Shown: positions 1-9,416, numbered from the stretch's first letter. The stretch is DNA of 64,000 bases from Planomonospora sp. ID67723 (GCF_015711605.1 NZ_JABTEZ010000001.1:62001-126000); one strand, 5' to 3'. Notes: generated by a model from the letters alone, not told the origin. Numbers and translations are program-made.

Positions 1-1
1 C

Positions 2-1351
2 GCCGTCACGGCCTCCGCGCTGGTCGCGGGGATCGGCTACGAACTCGTCAAGCGCCGGGTGATCGAGCGCGCCGAGCAGGTGGCCGTGACCGACGTGCGC
101 GACACCCTGACGGGGTCGAGGCTGCCCATCGGCGCGCTCTGGCCGGGAGACAGCCCGCCCACCGACCTGGAGATCACCGCGCTGCAGAAGAGCCTGCGGG
201 TGCACAACGGGGCCGTCGTGGTCCGCTACGAGGAGTACTTGTACGCCGACGGCGGGTTCGGCATGAACGACGTCCCCGCCGACCTGCGGGCGTACGCCAC
301 CGACCGCACGGTCTCCAGGCGCGAGGAGATCCGCGGAAGCATGTGGCTGGTGATCGGCACCCCGGTCTGGCGGATAGAGCCCATCCACATAGCGCGGCCG
401 ACCGGGATGAGCGTCTTCGTCTTCGTCCCGCTCGCCGAGGAGGAGCAGCTCCTGACCGGGCTGAGGCGGCCGCTGGCGACCGCCGGGGCCGTCATGCTGG
501 CCGTCGCCCTCGCCATGGCCCTGGTCTCGGCCCAGCGGGTGCTGCTGCCGGTCCGGCGGCTCGGATCCGCCGCCCGGGCGCTCGGTGCCGGGCACCTGGA
601 CACCCGGCTGCCCGTGCACGGCCAGGACGAGCTGGCCGAGCTCACCGCGACCTTCAACGACACCGCCGCCGCCCTGGAGCGGAGCGTGTCGGAGCTGCGT
701 TCCCTGGAGGCGATGTCCCGCCGGTTCGTGGCCGACGTCTCCCACGAGCTCCGCACCCCGCTGACCGCGATGACGGCCGTGACCGACATGCTCTCCGAGG
801 AGGCCGACCGGCTGCCCGGGGAGCCTGCGGCGGCCGTACGGCTGGTGCTGCGCGAGATCGAACGGCTGCGCACCCTGGTGGAGCAGCTCATCGAGGCGAG
901 CCGGTTCGACGCGGGGACGGCCAGACTGAACCTGGACACCGTGAACATCGCCGACGCGATCTTCGACTGCCTGGACACGCGCGGCTGGTCGGACCAGGTC
1001 CGGGTGAACGTCTCCCAGGGGCTGAGCTTCTCCGTCGACCCCGGGCGCTTCGACGTCATCGTCGCCAACCTGGTGGGCAACGCGCTGCGGCACGGCGAGC
1101 CGCCCGTCGTGGTGGCCGCCCGCAGCACCCCGCACGGTCTGGAGGTGAAGGTGCGCGACCACGGCCGGGGGATCCCCCCGACGGACCTGCCCCACGTGTT
1201 CAACCGCTTCTACAAGGCCGGCACGCGAGGGGACGGCAGCGGGCTCGGGCTCTCCATCGCGCGGTCGAACGCCCAGTTGCACGGCGGCACGATCTCGGTG
1301 CGCGCGCAGGAGCCCGGCACGCTCTTCACCGTCTGGCTGCCCCCGGCATGA
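2..1351 (+). CDS. Two-component sensor histidine kinase, 5' end cut by the window
   Basis: Membrane sensor kinase that should autophosphorylate on histidine and pass the phosphate to a response regulator lying outside the window. The reading frame is open from base 2, upstream of the first GTG at 59, and encodes hydrophobic residues of a first membrane segment, so the true start is left of the window. An extracytoplasmic stretch is followed by a second membrane helix (about bases 480-550), a HAMP linker, the H-box with SHELRTPL (His codon near 742), the N-box NLVGNALRHG, and G-boxes DHGRGIP and GSGLGLSIA. All catalytic motifs are intact. The stop overlaps the next ATG (ATGA), so the lipoprotein that follows is translationally coupled. 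Confidence 0.93.
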   Translation, partial: AVTASALVAGIGYELVKRRVIERAEQVAVTDVRDTLTGSRLPIGALWPGDSPPTDLEITALQKSLRVHNGAVVVRYEEYLYADGGFGMNDVPADLRAYATDRTVSRREEIRGSMWLVIGTPVWRIEPIHIARPTGMSVFVFVPLAEEEQLLTGLRRPLATAGAVMLAVALAMALVSAQRVLLPVRRLGSAARALGAGHLDTRLPVHGQDELAELTATFNDTAAALERSVSELRSLEAMSRRFVADVSHELRTPLTAMTAVTDMLSEEADRLPGEPAAAVRLVLREIERLRTLVEQLIEASRFDAGTARLNLDTVNIADAIFDCLDTRGWSDQVRVNVSQGLSFSVDPGRFDVIVANLVGNALRHGEPPVVVAARSTPHGLEVKVRDHGRGIPPTDLPHVFNRFYKAGTRGDGSGLGLSIARSNAQLHGGTISVRAQEPGTLFTVWLPPA

Positions 1352-1914
1352 ACAGGACCGCCCGCCCGGTCGCGGCCCCCCTCGCCCTCGCCCTCGCCCT
1401 CGCCCTCGGCGGGTGCGGAATCGCGCCCAGCGGGGTGCGGGACTGGGGCCGCCCTCCTGTGATCAGCTACAGCCCCACCTGGGTGACGGTCTACCTGGTC
1501 CGCCAGGGACGGCTGGAACCCGCGCAGGTCCCGGTGGCCTCCGACTCCGCCAAGAACATCGTCGACACGCTGTTCCGGGCCGGCAGGCAGCCGCCGCGGC
1601 CGGGACTGACGAGCGAGCTGAACGGTTTCAGCCACTACGACAGCAAGACCACCCGGTACACCGACGGCGTCTCCCAGCGCGGCGAGCCCGCGGGCGAGCT
1701 GGGATACCGGCTGAACGTGGTGCTCTCCGGCCAGGGCAGGCTCTCCCGGCTGGGCCTGGCCCAGATCACCTGCACGGTCCGGCAGAACAAGCAGGAGAGC
1801 ATCTGGAGCGTCGAGGTCACCCGGCTGTTCCCGGGCACCCCGGCCTCGCTGGGAGACCACAGTTGCTTCGAGTTCCGGGACCTGGCCGCCGAAGGGGTAC
1901 GGCTCCCGCCGTGA
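1348..1914 (+). CDS. Putative lipoprotein coupled to the sensor kinase
   Basis: 188-aa exported protein. The ATG at 1348 overlaps the kinase stop in an ATGA junction, which fixes the start. The N-terminus has a long Ala/Leu signal segment and a lipobox (LALGGCG), so the mature protein should be lipid-anchored at about Cys-25 on the outer face of the membrane. The rest, with segments such as VTVYLVRQGRLEP, resembles the GerMN/sporulation-type lipoproteins often found beside actinobacterial sensor kinases (as LpqB sits beside MtrB), but I see no diagnostic motif and the length is short for LpqB. It may modulate the kinase. Function otherwise unknown. Confidence 0.85.
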   Translation: MNRTARPVAAPLALALALALGGCGIAPSGVRDWGRPPVISYSPTWVTVYLVRQGRLEPAQVPVASDSAKNIVDTLFRAGRQPPRPGLTSELNGFSHYDSKTTRYTDGVSQRGEPAGELGYRLNVVLSGQGRLSRLGLAQITCTVRQNKQESIWSVEVTRLFPGTPASLGDHSCFEFRDLAAEGVRLPP

Positions 1915-1936
1915 CAGGCGGTCCCGGTCCCGCCGG

Positions 1937-1975
1937 GACGGCGCCCGGGGCGTGATCCGCGCCCCGGGCGCCGTC
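1937..1975. terminator. Bidirectional stem-loop between convergent genes
   Basis: Perfect 16-bp GC stem (1937-1952 with 1960-1975) and a 7-nt loop, placed between the 3' ends of the lipoprotein gene (+) and the PhoH-like gene (-). There is no T-tract, as is common for actinomycete terminators. Confidence 0.65.
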
Positions 1976-1980
1976 GAGGC

Positions 1981-3303
1981 TCACATCGTGACGTCCTCCA
2001 GCATCTCGGTGACCAGCGCGGCGATCGGGGAGCGCTCCGAGCGGGTCAGCGTGACGTGCGCGAACAGCGGGTGGCCCTTGAGCTTCTCCACCACCGCGAC
2101 CACGCCGTCGTGCCGGCCCACCCGCAGGTTGTCGCGCTGGGCGACGTCGTGGGTGAGCACCACCCGGGAGTTGGCCCCGATCCGGCTCAGCACCGTGAGC
2201 AGCACACCGCGCTCCAGCGACTGGGCCTCGTCCACGATCACGAAGGCGTCGTGCAGCGAGCGCCCGCGGATGTGGGTGAGCGGCAGCACCTCCAGCATGC
2301 CCCGGTCCATGACCTCCTCGATCACCTCGGGCGTGGTGATCGCCCCGAGGGTGTCGTAGACGGCCTGCGCCCACGGGCCCATCTTCTCGTTCTCGGAGCC
2401 GGGCAGGTAGCCGAGCTCCTGGCCGCCCACGGCGTACAGCGGGCGGAAGACGATGACCTTGCGGTGCTGGCGGCGTTCCAGGACGGCCTCCAGGCCCGCG
2501 CAGAGCGCGAGCGCGGACTTGCCGGTGCCCGCCCGGCCTCCCATCGAGACGATCCCCACCTCGGGGTCCATGAGGAGGTCCAGGGCGATGCGCTGCTCGG
2601 CGGAGCGGCCGTGCAGGCCGAACACCTCGCGGTCGCCGCGGACCAGCCGCACGGACTTGTCCGGCAGCACGCGGCCCAGCGCCGAGCCCCGGCCGGACAG
2701 CAGCCGCAGACCGGTGTGGGTCGGCAGGTCACGGGCCTCGGCCAGCTCCGCGGTGCCGTGCTCGAAGAGCGCCTCGATGTCCTCGGCGGTCACCTGGATC
2801 TCGTCCATGCCGGTCCAGCCGGACTCCACGACGAGCTCGGCCCGGTACTCCTCCGCGGCGAGGCCGACGGCGGCGGCCTTGATCCGCATCGGGAGGTCCT
2901 TGGAGACCAGCACCACGTCGAGACCTTCGGCGGCCAGGGAGCGCGCGACGGTCAGGATGCGGGTGTCGTTGTCGCCGAGCCGGAAGCCGACCGGCAGGAT
3001 GGACGGATCGCTGTGGTTGAGCTCGACCCGGATGGTGCCCTCGCCGATCGGCATGGGCTCGTCCAGACGTCCGTGTGTCACCCTCAGGTCGTCGAGGTGC
3101 CGCAGCGCCTTGCGCGCGAAGTAGCCGAGCTCCGGATGGTGGCGCTTGCCCTCCAACTCGGTGATGACGACGATCGGGAGGACGACCTCGTGCTCGGCGA
3201 AGCGGCTTATGGCAGCCGGATCCGCCAGGAGGACCGAGGTGTCCAGGACGTACGTCCGCCGGCCGACGGCCGGAGACGTGGGTGAGGACGAAGGGTTTGC
3301 CAC
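1981..3303 (-). CDS. PIN-PhoH family ATPase (PhoH2-like)
   Basis: 440-aa two-domain protein. An N-terminal PIN ribonuclease fold (about residues 15-150; YVLDTSVLL, a central DNDTRIL acidic motif) is fused to a PhoH ATPase with Walker [10 protein letters not shown] and Walker B FVIVDEAQ. PhoH2 proteins are reported as sequence-specific RNA helicase/RNases; that role here is by family. An upstream in-frame start would give 463 aa, but the GTG at 3303 has a GGGGGAG ribosome binding site six bases upstream and matches the family's usual start just before the PIN domain. The gene is convergent with the lipoprotein gene and separated from the isoprenyl transferase gene by 243 bp. Confidence 0.93.
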   Translation of the reverse strand: MANPSSSPTSPAVGRRTYVLDTSVLLADPAAISRFAEHEVVLPIVVITELEGKRHHPELGYFARKALRHLDDLRVTHGRLDEPMPIGEGTIRVELNHSDPSILPVGFRLGDNDTRILTVARSLAAEGLDVVLVSKDLPMRIKAAAVGLAAEEYRAELVVESGWTGMDEIQVTAEDIEALFEHGTAELAEARDLPTHTGLRLLSGRGSALGRVLPDKSVRLVRGDREVFGLHGRSAEQRIALDLLMDPEVGIVSMGGRAGTGKSALALCAGLEAVLERRQHRKVIVFRPLYAVGGQELGYLPGSENEKMGPWAQAVYDTLGAITTPEVIEEVMDRGMLEVLPLTHIRGRSLHDAFVIVDEAQSLERGVLLTVLSRIGANSRVVLTHDVAQRDNLRVGRHDGVVAVVEKLKGHPLFAHVTLTRSERSPIAALVTEMLEDVTM

Positions 3304-3449
3304 GCGTTCTCCCCCGGGCGCCCAGGGTGGCGCCCTGCCATGAGCTGGGATGCGGACCGGCCCCGGGCCCACGCTCGCGGCTCGCCGAACGGGGACCGGA
3401 GACCGGCCCTCCTCGGCGGGTCGTGAGGCAAAGGCGGGCCCTCTCCGGC

Positions 3450-3472
3450 GTAGACGGGCCGTGCCCGTCTAC
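3450..3472. terminator. Stem-loop in the 3304-3546 intergenic region
   Basis: Perfect 10-bp stem (GTAGACGGGC at 3450-3459 with its complement at 3463-3472) and a 3-nt loop, followed on the + strand by TTCTT. It lies between the isoprenyl transferase stop and the phoH-like start, both minus-strand genes, and may terminate the former or lie in the leader of the latter. I see nothing else convincing in this 243-bp gap. Confidence 0.5.
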
Positions 3473-3546
3473 TTCTTACGGTACGTCGTGAATTCCCCCG
3501 ATCCAATGGTTCATACCTGACCGAAAGGGGGTGTTCACGTTGCGTT

Positions 3547-4314
3547 TCAGGTTCCGTACCGACGGTGCCGCGCGGCGTACGAGCGGAGTGCCCGCAAGAA
3601 GTCGACCCTGCGGAAGTCAGGCCAGTAGGCCTCGCAGAAGTAGAACTCGGAGTGGGCGCTCTGCCAGAGCAGGAAGCCGGACAGGCGCTGCTCTCCCGAG
3701 GTCCGGATGACCAGATCGGGATCGGGCTGGCCGCGCGTGTAGAGATGCTCGGCGATGTGCTCCACATCGAGGACCTCGACCAGGTCCTCGATGCTCGCTC
3801 CCCTGCTGGCGTGCTCCAGGAGGAGAGAGCGCACCGCATCAGCGATCTCACGCCTTCCTCCATACCCAACCGCAACGTTCACAATCAAACCTGGACGGTG
3901 CGATGTTGCTTCTTTTGCATTTTTCAGGACATGTGCCGTGCGATCGGGCAGCAGGTCGAGCGCACCCATCGGCTTGATGTGCCACCCGTCGGCCACGAGC
4001 TCCTGGACCACGTCTTCGATGATCTTCATGAGGGGCTCGAGCTCGTCCTTGGACCGGTTGATGTTGTCGCTGGAGAGCAACCACACCGTGACGACCTCGA
4101 CACCCGCCTCCCGGCACCAGCCCAGCAGCTCGGAGATCTTGTCGGCCCCCTTGCGGTGCCCGCGACTGACGTCCTCGATGCCCATCGCGCGAGCCCAGCG
4201 ACGGTTGCCGTCGACGATCACGCCGACATGGCGGGGCACCATGTCCTGCTGACGGGACAGCTTGGTTTCCAGTCGCCGCTCGTACAACCGGTAGACGAGA
4301 TCGCGCACGCCCAT
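3547..4314 (-). CDS. Isoprenyl transferase (short-chain cis-prenyltransferase)
   Basis: 255-aa cis-prenyl diphosphate synthase that condenses isopentenyl diphosphate onto an allylic primer in the cytosol, feeding polyprenyl-phosphate lipid carriers. The catalytic Asp-35 lies in DGNRRWAR, and the C-terminal signature DPDLVIRTSGEQRLSGFLLWQ plus the SEFYF segment are intact. The sequence resembles the mycobacterial Z,E-farnesyl diphosphate synthase (Rv1086) more than long-chain UppS; this assignment is by family likeness. ATG at 4314. Bases about 3860-3930 of the gene are visibly poorer in GC than their surroundings without breaking the frame. Confidence 0.9.
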   Translation of the reverse strand: MGVRDLVYRLYERRLETKLSRQQDMVPRHVGVIVDGNRRWARAMGIEDVSRGHRKGADKISELLGWCREAGVEVVTVWLLSSDNINRSKDELEPLMKIIEDVVQELVADGWHIKPMGALDLLPDRTAHVLKNAKEATSHRPGLIVNVAVGYGGRREIADAVRSLLLEHASRGASIEDLVEVLDVEHIAEHLYTRGQPDPDLVIRTSGEQRLSGFLLWQSAHSEFYFCEAYWPDFRRVDFLRALRSYAARHRRYGT

Positions 4315-4396
4315 GTGGAGCCCCTCCCCTCAAGCGCCCGGCGCCTGCGGGCGTTGACAGGCAATTATCACCGCCCGTGGAGGCTGCCCGCCCCTT

Positions 4397-4930
4397 CTAA
4401 CTCGTTCTGACGGAGTTGCCGGGCTTCTGCGGGCTCAGGCACTCCTCGGCCTCGGCCACGAGCGCGTCCACGAATCCGCCCAGCTCGGCCGAGGTCAGTA
4501 CGGCGCGCAGCCCCACCCCACCACTCCCCCATGCCTCCAGGAACGCCCTTCTGGTCAGCCGCCACTCTCCGGACGGCCCTCGCCCGCCGGGGATCCAGAC
4601 GGGGATCGTCCGCAGCCGGCAACGGAGCTCACCCCCGCCGACCAGGCCGTTCCTCGTCCGATAACGAAAAGCGAACAGTTCTTCCTCGTCCGGCAGATCG
4701 GGAAAGCGGTCGTCCGGATCGGGCCACGGCCCGCCTCCCTCCGCGCGGGCCTTCGCGACGCCCCTGGCCAGCCGGGTGAGGAACCATCCGCATCGCTCCC
4801 CCACCGTGCCGTAGGGCGCGCCGTCACGATGGAGTTCGAGGGTGACCTCGTAGGGCGAGCCCACACTGTCCCGGCACGCGACGGGAGTAACCGTTAGATA
4901 CGATCCGTCTACGCAGCGTAGTCCACCCAC
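4397..4930 (-). CDS. Hypothetical protein, last gene of the MNIO operon
   Basis: 177-aa protein I do not recognise. The GTG start at 4930 lies one base after the stop of the partner gene at 4932, so it belongs to the same transcript as the TIGR04222-MNIO-partner genes. It is soluble-looking, with no signal peptide or membrane helix, and contains Cys at several positions (RCVDGSY, ACRDS, ERCGWF, LRCRL, EECLS). The acidic segment PDPDDRFPDLPDEEELF lies near its middle. Good coding statistics and tight coupling support a real gene. It could be an accessory protein of the modification system or a downstream hitchhiker. Confidence 0.7.
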   Translation of the reverse strand: MGGLRCVDGSYLTVTPVACRDSVGSPYEVTLELHRDGAPYGTVGERCGWFLTRLARGVAKARAEGGGPWPDPDDRFPDLPDEEELFAFRYRTRNGLVGGGELRCRLRTIPVWIPGGRGPSGEWRLTRRAFLEAWGSGGVGLRAVLTSAELGGFVDALVAEAEECLSPQKPGNSVRTS

Positions 4931-4931
4931 G

Positions 4932-5417
4932 TCAGTGAAGGTATCCCCATACCGCTCGCCAAAACGTTCTCACCCGCGACCGGCGTCCCGGAGCCGGGGG
5001 CGGAGCGGTCTGTCCGGAGACGCGGCCCGCCGCCCTGAGCGCCTCGGCGAAGTCGTGGGCGTCGGCGCGGGAGCCCCCCGGAGGCTTGGGACGACCCCGG
5101 GCGTAGGCGGTGAACTCGGCCGCGAACTCGCCGCCCAGCGTCCGGACGAGGTCCGGACGGAGCCGGGCCACCGCCCCCCGCCGTTTGGCGATCAGGCTGG
5201 ACTCCTGGATCCGCAGCCGCTCCTCGTCGAACCCCGGCGGCGCCTGCCCGCCCGCCACCAGGGCGGCCAGCAGCTCGGCCTGGGCCCTGGCCAGCTCGGC
5301 TCGGACGTCAGGGCCGGCCTCGGACACGGAGGGGGACACGGAAAGAGGCACAGAAGGGGACGCGGAAGGGGGCACAGAAGGGAGCGCGGAAGGAGACGCG
5401 GGACGGAGCTCAGACAC
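4932..5417 (-). CDS. MNIO partner protein (SCO6045-like C-terminal domain)
   Basis: 161-aa small protein directly downstream of the DUF692/MNIO oxidase. MNIO enzymes usually need a small partner protein to recognise their substrate; position and size suggest that role here. The GTG at 5417 overlaps the oxidase stop, giving translational coupling; longer upstream extensions run inside the oxidase gene and look like shadow translation. An N-terminal Pro/Ser/Val low-complexity linker (about residues 5-30, encoded by 12-bp tandem repeats) precedes a helical domain with [16 protein letters not shown] and [21 protein letters not shown], then [26 protein letters not shown] recall such proteins next to DUF692/TIGR04222 pairs in Streptomyces, but cannot verify it here. 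Confidence 0.8.
   Translation of the reverse strand: MSELRPASPSALPSVPPSASPSVPLSVSPSVSEAGPDVRAELARAQAELLAALVAGGQAPPGFDEERLRIQESSLIAKRRGAVARLRPDLVRTLGGEFAAEFTAYARGRPKPPGGSRADAHDFAEALRAAGRVSGQTAPPPAPGRRSRVRTFWRAVWGYLH
5322..5405. repeat. Degenerate 12-bp tandem repeat in the partner gene
   Basis: About seven imperfect copies of a 12-bp unit (consensus GGACACGGAAGG on the + strand) stand head to tail from 5322 to 5405. They encode the Ser-Pro-Ser-Val/Ala linker of the partner protein and stay in frame because the unit is a multiple of three. Confidence 0.8.
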
Positions 5418-6243
5418 GGGCCATCGCCCCGCGGATCCGGCCGAGCTCGGCCTCCAGGGCCTCGTCGCTGGGGTAGTCGGCGTCCCACTCCAGCAGCACG
5501 CCGGGCGGGTCCACCCGGGCGCAGAGCTCCGCCAGGACGTCGAGCACGTCGTCCGGGACACGCGCGGTGTGGGTGTCGTGCCAGACGCCGCCGTGCGAAT
5601 GGCCCCCGGCGACGTGCACGTAGGCGAGCTCGGACAGCGGGAGGACGTCCAGCGCGTCCACGGCCCGAAGACCCAGGTTGACCTGGTTGGTGTAGAGGTT
5701 GGCCACGTCGACGAGGAGTTTGACCCCGGTCGCGGCGACCAGCTCGCCGAGGAACTCCGCCTCGGTCATCTCGTCCTCCGGCCAGCCGAACAGCGCCGCC
5801 ACGTTCTCCAGGGCCAGGGGCACGCCGTCGAGCGCGTCCTGCGCCCGCCGTACGTTCTCCGTCACGACCGCGAGCGCCCGCCGGGTCCGCGGGACCGGGA
5901 GCAGGTGACCGGCTTCCAGGCCGCCCGCGCGCACGAAGGCCAGGTGCTCGCTGACCAGCGGCGACCCCAGCGCCTCCGCGCACGCCGCCAGGTGCGCCAG
6001 CCTGTCCGGGTCCGGCGGCTCGGCGCCGCCGACCCCCAGCCCGACCCCGTGCGGGATCACCGGCACCCCCCGGGCGCGGAGCACCCGCAGCGACTCGGGC
6101 AGCCGGTCGGGGCGGATGTTCTCCGCGACGACCTCGACGAAGTCCACACCGGGCAGCCGCTCCACGGTGAGATCGATCTCCGGCCGCCAGCCGATGCCGA
6201 CCCCCAGCGACGCGGCCGCCGGCCCGGTCAGCGGATCAGTCAC
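5410..6243 (-). CDS. DUF692 / MNIO family multinuclear iron oxidase
   Basis: 277-aa TIM-barrel protein of the DUF692 family (MbnB, TglH and ChrH relatives), which use two or three iron atoms and O2 to remodel cysteine residues of ribosomal peptides. Conserved metal and substrate segments are visible in order: [66 protein letters not shown] followed by DTHTARV, and LLEWDAD near the C-terminus. The GTG at 6243 is preferred over upstream codons because GGAGG lies five bases before it and it begins 29 bp after the TIGR04222 stop; this gives the usual family length. Neighbours suggest the substrate is the Cys-rich tail of the preceding gene product. Confidence 0.9.
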   Translation of the reverse strand: MTDPLTGPAAASLGVGIGWRPEIDLTVERLPGVDFVEVVAENIRPDRLPESLRVLRARGVPVIPHGVGLGVGGAEPPDPDRLAHLAACAEALGSPLVSEHLAFVRAGGLEAGHLLPVPRTRRALAVVTENVRRAQDALDGVPLALENVAALFGWPEDEMTEAEFLGELVAATGVKLLVDVANLYTNQVNLGLRAVDALDVLPLSELAYVHVAGGHSHGGVWHDTHTARVPDDVLDVLAELCARVDPPGVLLEWDADYPSDEALEAELGRIRGAMARV

Positions 6244-6272
6244 CACCGCCTCCGCCGCAGCAGGTTCTTCCG

Positions 6273-7241
6273 TCAGCCGCCACCGCAACCACCTCCGCAG
6301 CCACCGCCACCGCAACTGGAACCACCGCCGCAGCTGGAGCCTCCGCCGGAGTCACCCGAGCCGCCGGAGTCACCCGACCCCCAGCCGCCGCCGAAGTCGC
6401 CGCCGCCGGAGGAGGAGTCGCCGGAACCGCCGCCGCAGGCTCCGCCCACGGAGCCGCCCGACGAGTCGTTGCGCTGGAGCTCGTCGCTCAGGTAGGGGTC
6501 GCCGAGCTCGCCGAGGCCGTACAGGGCCACCGGCGCGCCGACGGCGAAGGCCAGGTCACCGGTCACGGGATGGGCGCCGCGGACGTGGACCCGGCGGGCG
6601 GAGTCGAGCACGTCGTGCCCTGCCTTGCTGACCACGCCGCGCATGGCCCGCTTGCGCCGCCGGTAGGACAGCAGCCCCGCCCCCGCCGTGACGAGGCCGA
6701 TCAGGAACGCGATCGGGACGAGATCGACCGACAGGCCGACGACGAGCGTGCCGATCGTGAAGACCGCCGCGAGCACCGAGACGGTCAGCAGGCGGTTCAG
6801 CAGCTTCCACGCCTGGCCGAGCGCGCCGTCGGGCAGCAGCAGGCCCTGACCGAGCAGGTGGTAGCGCAGGCCGCTCATGGCCTGCCCGTCGGCCACCGTA
6901 CGGCGCAGCTCGCCGACGGCGCAGGTGCCGCCGCGGGCGGCGAGCGCCTCCAGGACGGCCTGCTCGATCGGGTCGGGGGAGGGCGGCGCCCCGGCGACGA
7001 GGCTGATCTGGCCGCCCCGCGAGACCCGGATGCCACCGCCCTTGGCCAGCATGCCGAGTGCGGTGTTGACCGTGCGGAGCGGCCCGCCGGACAGGTAGGC
7101 CAGCTCATAGGGGGTGAGCCGGCCGCCGCGATGACCCGTGCCCGCCTCGCGGACCCTGCGGTGCTCGGCGCTCAGCGCCGTCGCCGTGGTGAGGGCCACC
7201 ACGGCGAACGCCGCCGCTATGACGACCAGTGCGACTCCCAT
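6273..7241 (-). CDS. TIGR04222-type membrane protein with Gly/Ser/Cys tail
   Basis: 322-aa protein. The ATG at 7241 follows GGGAGG by seven bases. It has an N-terminal membrane helix (residues 2-22), a cytoplasmic winged-helix-like segment (about 40-140; [11 protein letters not shown] is the TIGR04222 signature), two more membrane helices (about 150-195), a second globular part, and from about residue 258 a low-complexity tail of Gly, Ser and Asp with Cys at 269, 304, 310, 315 and 319. The last four Cys occur in [21 protein letters not shown]. Such tails resemble RiPP cores, and the next gene is an MNIO oxidase acting on Cys in known cases. I infer that this is a membrane-anchored substrate; no cleavage site is evident. 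Confidence 0.88.
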   Translation of the reverse strand: MGVALVVIAAAFAVVALTTATALSAEHRRVREAGTGHRGGRLTPYELAYLSGGPLRTVNTALGMLAKGGGIRVSRGGQISLVAGAPPSPDPIEQAVLEALAARGGTCAVGELRRTVADGQAMSGLRYHLLGQGLLLPDGALGQAWKLLNRLLTVSVLAAVFTIGTLVVGLSVDLVPIAFLIGLVTAGAGLLSYRRRKRAMRGVVSKAGHDVLDSARRVHVRGAHPVTGDLAFAVGAPVALYGLGELGDPYLSDELQRNDSSGGSVGGACGGGSGDSSSGGGDFGGGWGSGDSGGSGDSGGGSSCGGGSSCGGGGCGGGCGGG

Positions 7242-7324
7242 GTCGGCCTCCCGGAAAGACGGGGGCACGCGCCCCGCTGTCAGATAGACGTACGGAGCGG
7301 CACGGAAGTTGCACCCTCAATGTC

Positions 7325-9124
7325 TCAATTCAGACGCTCGACCAGGGCGTTGTACTCGTCCCAGAGCTCCTTGGGGAGGTGGTCGCCGAAGGTCTCGAAG
7401 AAGGCCGGGATCAGCGCGGCCTCCTCCTTCCAGACCTCGGTGTCCACGCTGAGCAGGGTCCGCAGATCCTCGGCGGGCATGTCGAGGCCCTCGGTGTCCA
7501 GCTCGGCGGGGAGCAGGCCGATCGGGGTCCGTACGGCCTCCGCCTCGCCGTTGAGGCGGTCCACGACCCACTTGAGCACGCGGCTGTTCTCGCCGAAGCC
7601 GGGCCAGATAAACGCGCCCTCGGCGTTCTTGCGGAACCAGTTCACGTAGTAGACGCGCGGCAGCTTCGCGCCCTCACGCCGGCCGATCTTCACCCAGTGG
7701 GCGAAGTAGTCGCCCATGTTGTAGCCGCAGAACGGGAGCATCGCGAAGGGGTCGCGGCGCAGCTCGCCGACCGTGCCCTCGGCGGCGGCGGTCTTCTCCG
7801 AGGCGATGTTGGCCCCGATGAAGACACCGTGGTTCCAGCTCAGCGCCTCGGTGACGAGCGGGACCGCGGTCGCGCGGCGGCCGCCGAAGAGGATCGCCGA
7901 GATCGGCACGCCCTTGGGGTCCTGCCACTCGGGGGCGATCGTCGGGCACTGCCCGGCGGGCACCGCGAACCGGGCGTTGGGGTGGGCGGCGGGCTCGTCG
8001 CTGTCCGGGGTCCAGTCGCGGCCCTTCCAGTCGGTCAGGTGCGCCGGGGGCTCGTCGGTCAGGCCCTCCCACCACACGTCGCCGTCGTCGGTGAGGGCCA
8101 CGTTGGTGAAGATGCTGTTGCCCCAGAGCGTCTTGATCGCGTTGGCGTTGGTGGACTCGCCGGTGCCGGGCGCGACGCCGAAGAAGCCGGCCTCGGGGTT
8201 GATGGCGTACAGGCGGCCGTCCTCGCCGAAGCGCATCCAGGCGATGTCGTCGCCGATCGTCTCGACCTTCCAGCCGGGGATGGTCGGCTGGAGCATCGCC
8301 AGGTTGGTCTTGCCGCACGCCGACGGGAAGGCGGCGGCGACGTAGCGGGTCTCCCCGGTGGGCGGGGTGAGCTTGAGGATGAGCATGTGCTCGGCCAGCC
8401 AGCCCTCGTCGCGGGCCATGGTGCTGGCGATGCGCAGCGCGTAGCACTTCTTGCCGAGCAGGGCGTTGCCGCCGTAGCCGGAACCGTAGGACCAGATCTC
8501 ACGGGTCTCGGGGAAGTGGCTGATGTACTTGGTGGAGCTGCACGGCCACGGCACGTCGGCCTGGCCGGGCTCCAGCGGGGCGCCGACCGAGTGCACGGCC
8601 TTGACGAAGTCGCCGCGCTCCTCGATGAGCCGCAGGGCGGCGTCGCCCATGCGGGTCATGATCCGCATGGAGACGGCCACGTACGGCGAGTCGGTGATCT
8701 CCACGCCGAGCTGGGAGATCTCACCGCCGAGCGGGCCCATGCAGAACGGGACCACGTACATCGTGCGGCCGCGCATGCAGCCGGCGAAGATCTCGCCGAA
8801 GGTCTTGCGCATCTCGGCGGGGGCGATCCAGTTGTTGGTCGGGCCCGCGTCCTCCTCCTTCTCGGAGCAGATGTAGGTGCGGTCCTCGACGCGGGCGACG
8901 TCGCTGGGATCCGAGGCGGCGTAGAAGCTGTTCTGCCGCTTGGCCAGGCGCTTGAGGGTGCCCTGCTCGACCAGCAGGTTCGTCAGTCGCGTCCACTCGG
9001 CCTCGGAGCCGTCGCACCACTCGATCCTGTCGGGCCGGGTCAGCTCGGCGATCTCCTTGACCCAGGCGACGAGTCCCTCGTGGGTGGTCGGGCTGGGGGC
9101 GGATACGTCAACGGTTGCGGTCAC
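7325..9124 (-). CDS. pckG: Phosphoenolpyruvate carboxykinase (GTP)
   Basis: 599-aa cytosolic enzyme converting oxaloacetate and GTP to phosphoenolpyruvate, GDP and CO2, the entry step of gluconeogenesis. The length is typical of the GTP-dependent class. Recognisable parts include the P-loop [14 protein letters not shown] with the reactive Cys, the substrate loop around [21 protein letters not shown], and the GIVF-like C-terminal segment [28 protein letters not shown] at 9124. The 292-bp upstream gap contains GntR/DasR-like dyads, suggesting carbon-source or aminosugar control. Confidence 0.98.
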   Translation of the reverse strand: MTATVDVSAPSPTTHEGLVAWVKEIAELTRPDRIEWCDGSEAEWTRLTNLLVEQGTLKRLAKRQNSFYAASDPSDVARVEDRTYICSEKEEDAGPTNNWIAPAEMRKTFGEIFAGCMRGRTMYVVPFCMGPLGGEISQLGVEITDSPYVAVSMRIMTRMGDAALRLIEERGDFVKAVHSVGAPLEPGQADVPWPCSSTKYISHFPETREIWSYGSGYGGNALLGKKCYALRIASTMARDEGWLAEHMLILKLTPPTGETRYVAAAFPSACGKTNLAMLQPTIPGWKVETIGDDIAWMRFGEDGRLYAINPEAGFFGVAPGTGESTNANAIKTLWGNSIFTNVALTDDGDVWWEGLTDEPPAHLTDWKGRDWTPDSDEPAAHPNARFAVPAGQCPTIAPEWQDPKGVPISAILFGGRRATAVPLVTEALSWNHGVFIGANIASEKTAAAEGTVGELRRDPFAMLPFCGYNMGDYFAHWVKIGRREGAKLPRVYYVNWFRKNAEGAFIWPGFGENSRVLKWVVDRLNGEAEAVRTPIGLLPAELDTEGLDMPAEDLRTLLSVDTEVWKEEAALIPAFFETFGDHLPKELWDEYNALVERLN

Positions 9125-9189
9125 TGCGGCAGCTCCTCACGCTTCTCAGGGCCAAATCATCATTGACGACGGAACCGGAGTTAATCCAA

Positions 9190-9205
9190 TTGGCGTAGAC
9201 CAGTG
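9190..9205. promoter_or_regulatory. DasR/GntR-like half-conserved dyad, proximal
   Basis: TTGGCGTAGACCAGTG resembles the dre operator consensus (ACTGGTCTAGACCAGT) in its right half. It lies about 66-81 bp upstream of the pckG start, where it could overlap the promoter. Confidence 0.4.
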
Positions 9206-9333
9206 AACGCGTCCGGAAGAACACCGTCGCGACCCCGGCCCGAGCCATGCCGACAGGCATATCGGCTGGCAGGGACCATGGCGTCCGGAAGGACCTACCC
9301 CGAGAAAGCGAAATTAAAGGGACCGTTTACGGC

Positions 9334-9390
9334 AGTGGTATAGGCCAGTCGAAGAGGTCTAAACCAATAGCGGCAAAGGTTCAGACCAAT
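9334..9390. promoter_or_regulatory. Three phased DasR/GntR-like dyads upstream of pckG
   Basis: Three imperfect dyads of the pattern GGT-CTA-ACC lie at 9334-9349 (AGTGGTATAGGCCAGT), 9355-9368 (AGGTCTAAACCAAT) and 9377-9390 (AGGTTCAGACCAAT). Their centres are about 20 and 22 bp apart, two helical turns, so bound dimers would sit on the same DNA face. The pattern matches HutC/DasR-type GntR operators. No GntR gene is nearby, so a global regulator is implied. Confidence 0.55.
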
Positions 9391-9416
9391 CATGCGATGA
9401 TTTTCCCTGCCCAGCC

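Noticed and set aside
5322-5405. Tandem repeats considered as a regulatory iteron or origin
   Set aside because: They lie inside the partner gene, keep its frame and have no replication gene or AT-rich region nearby.
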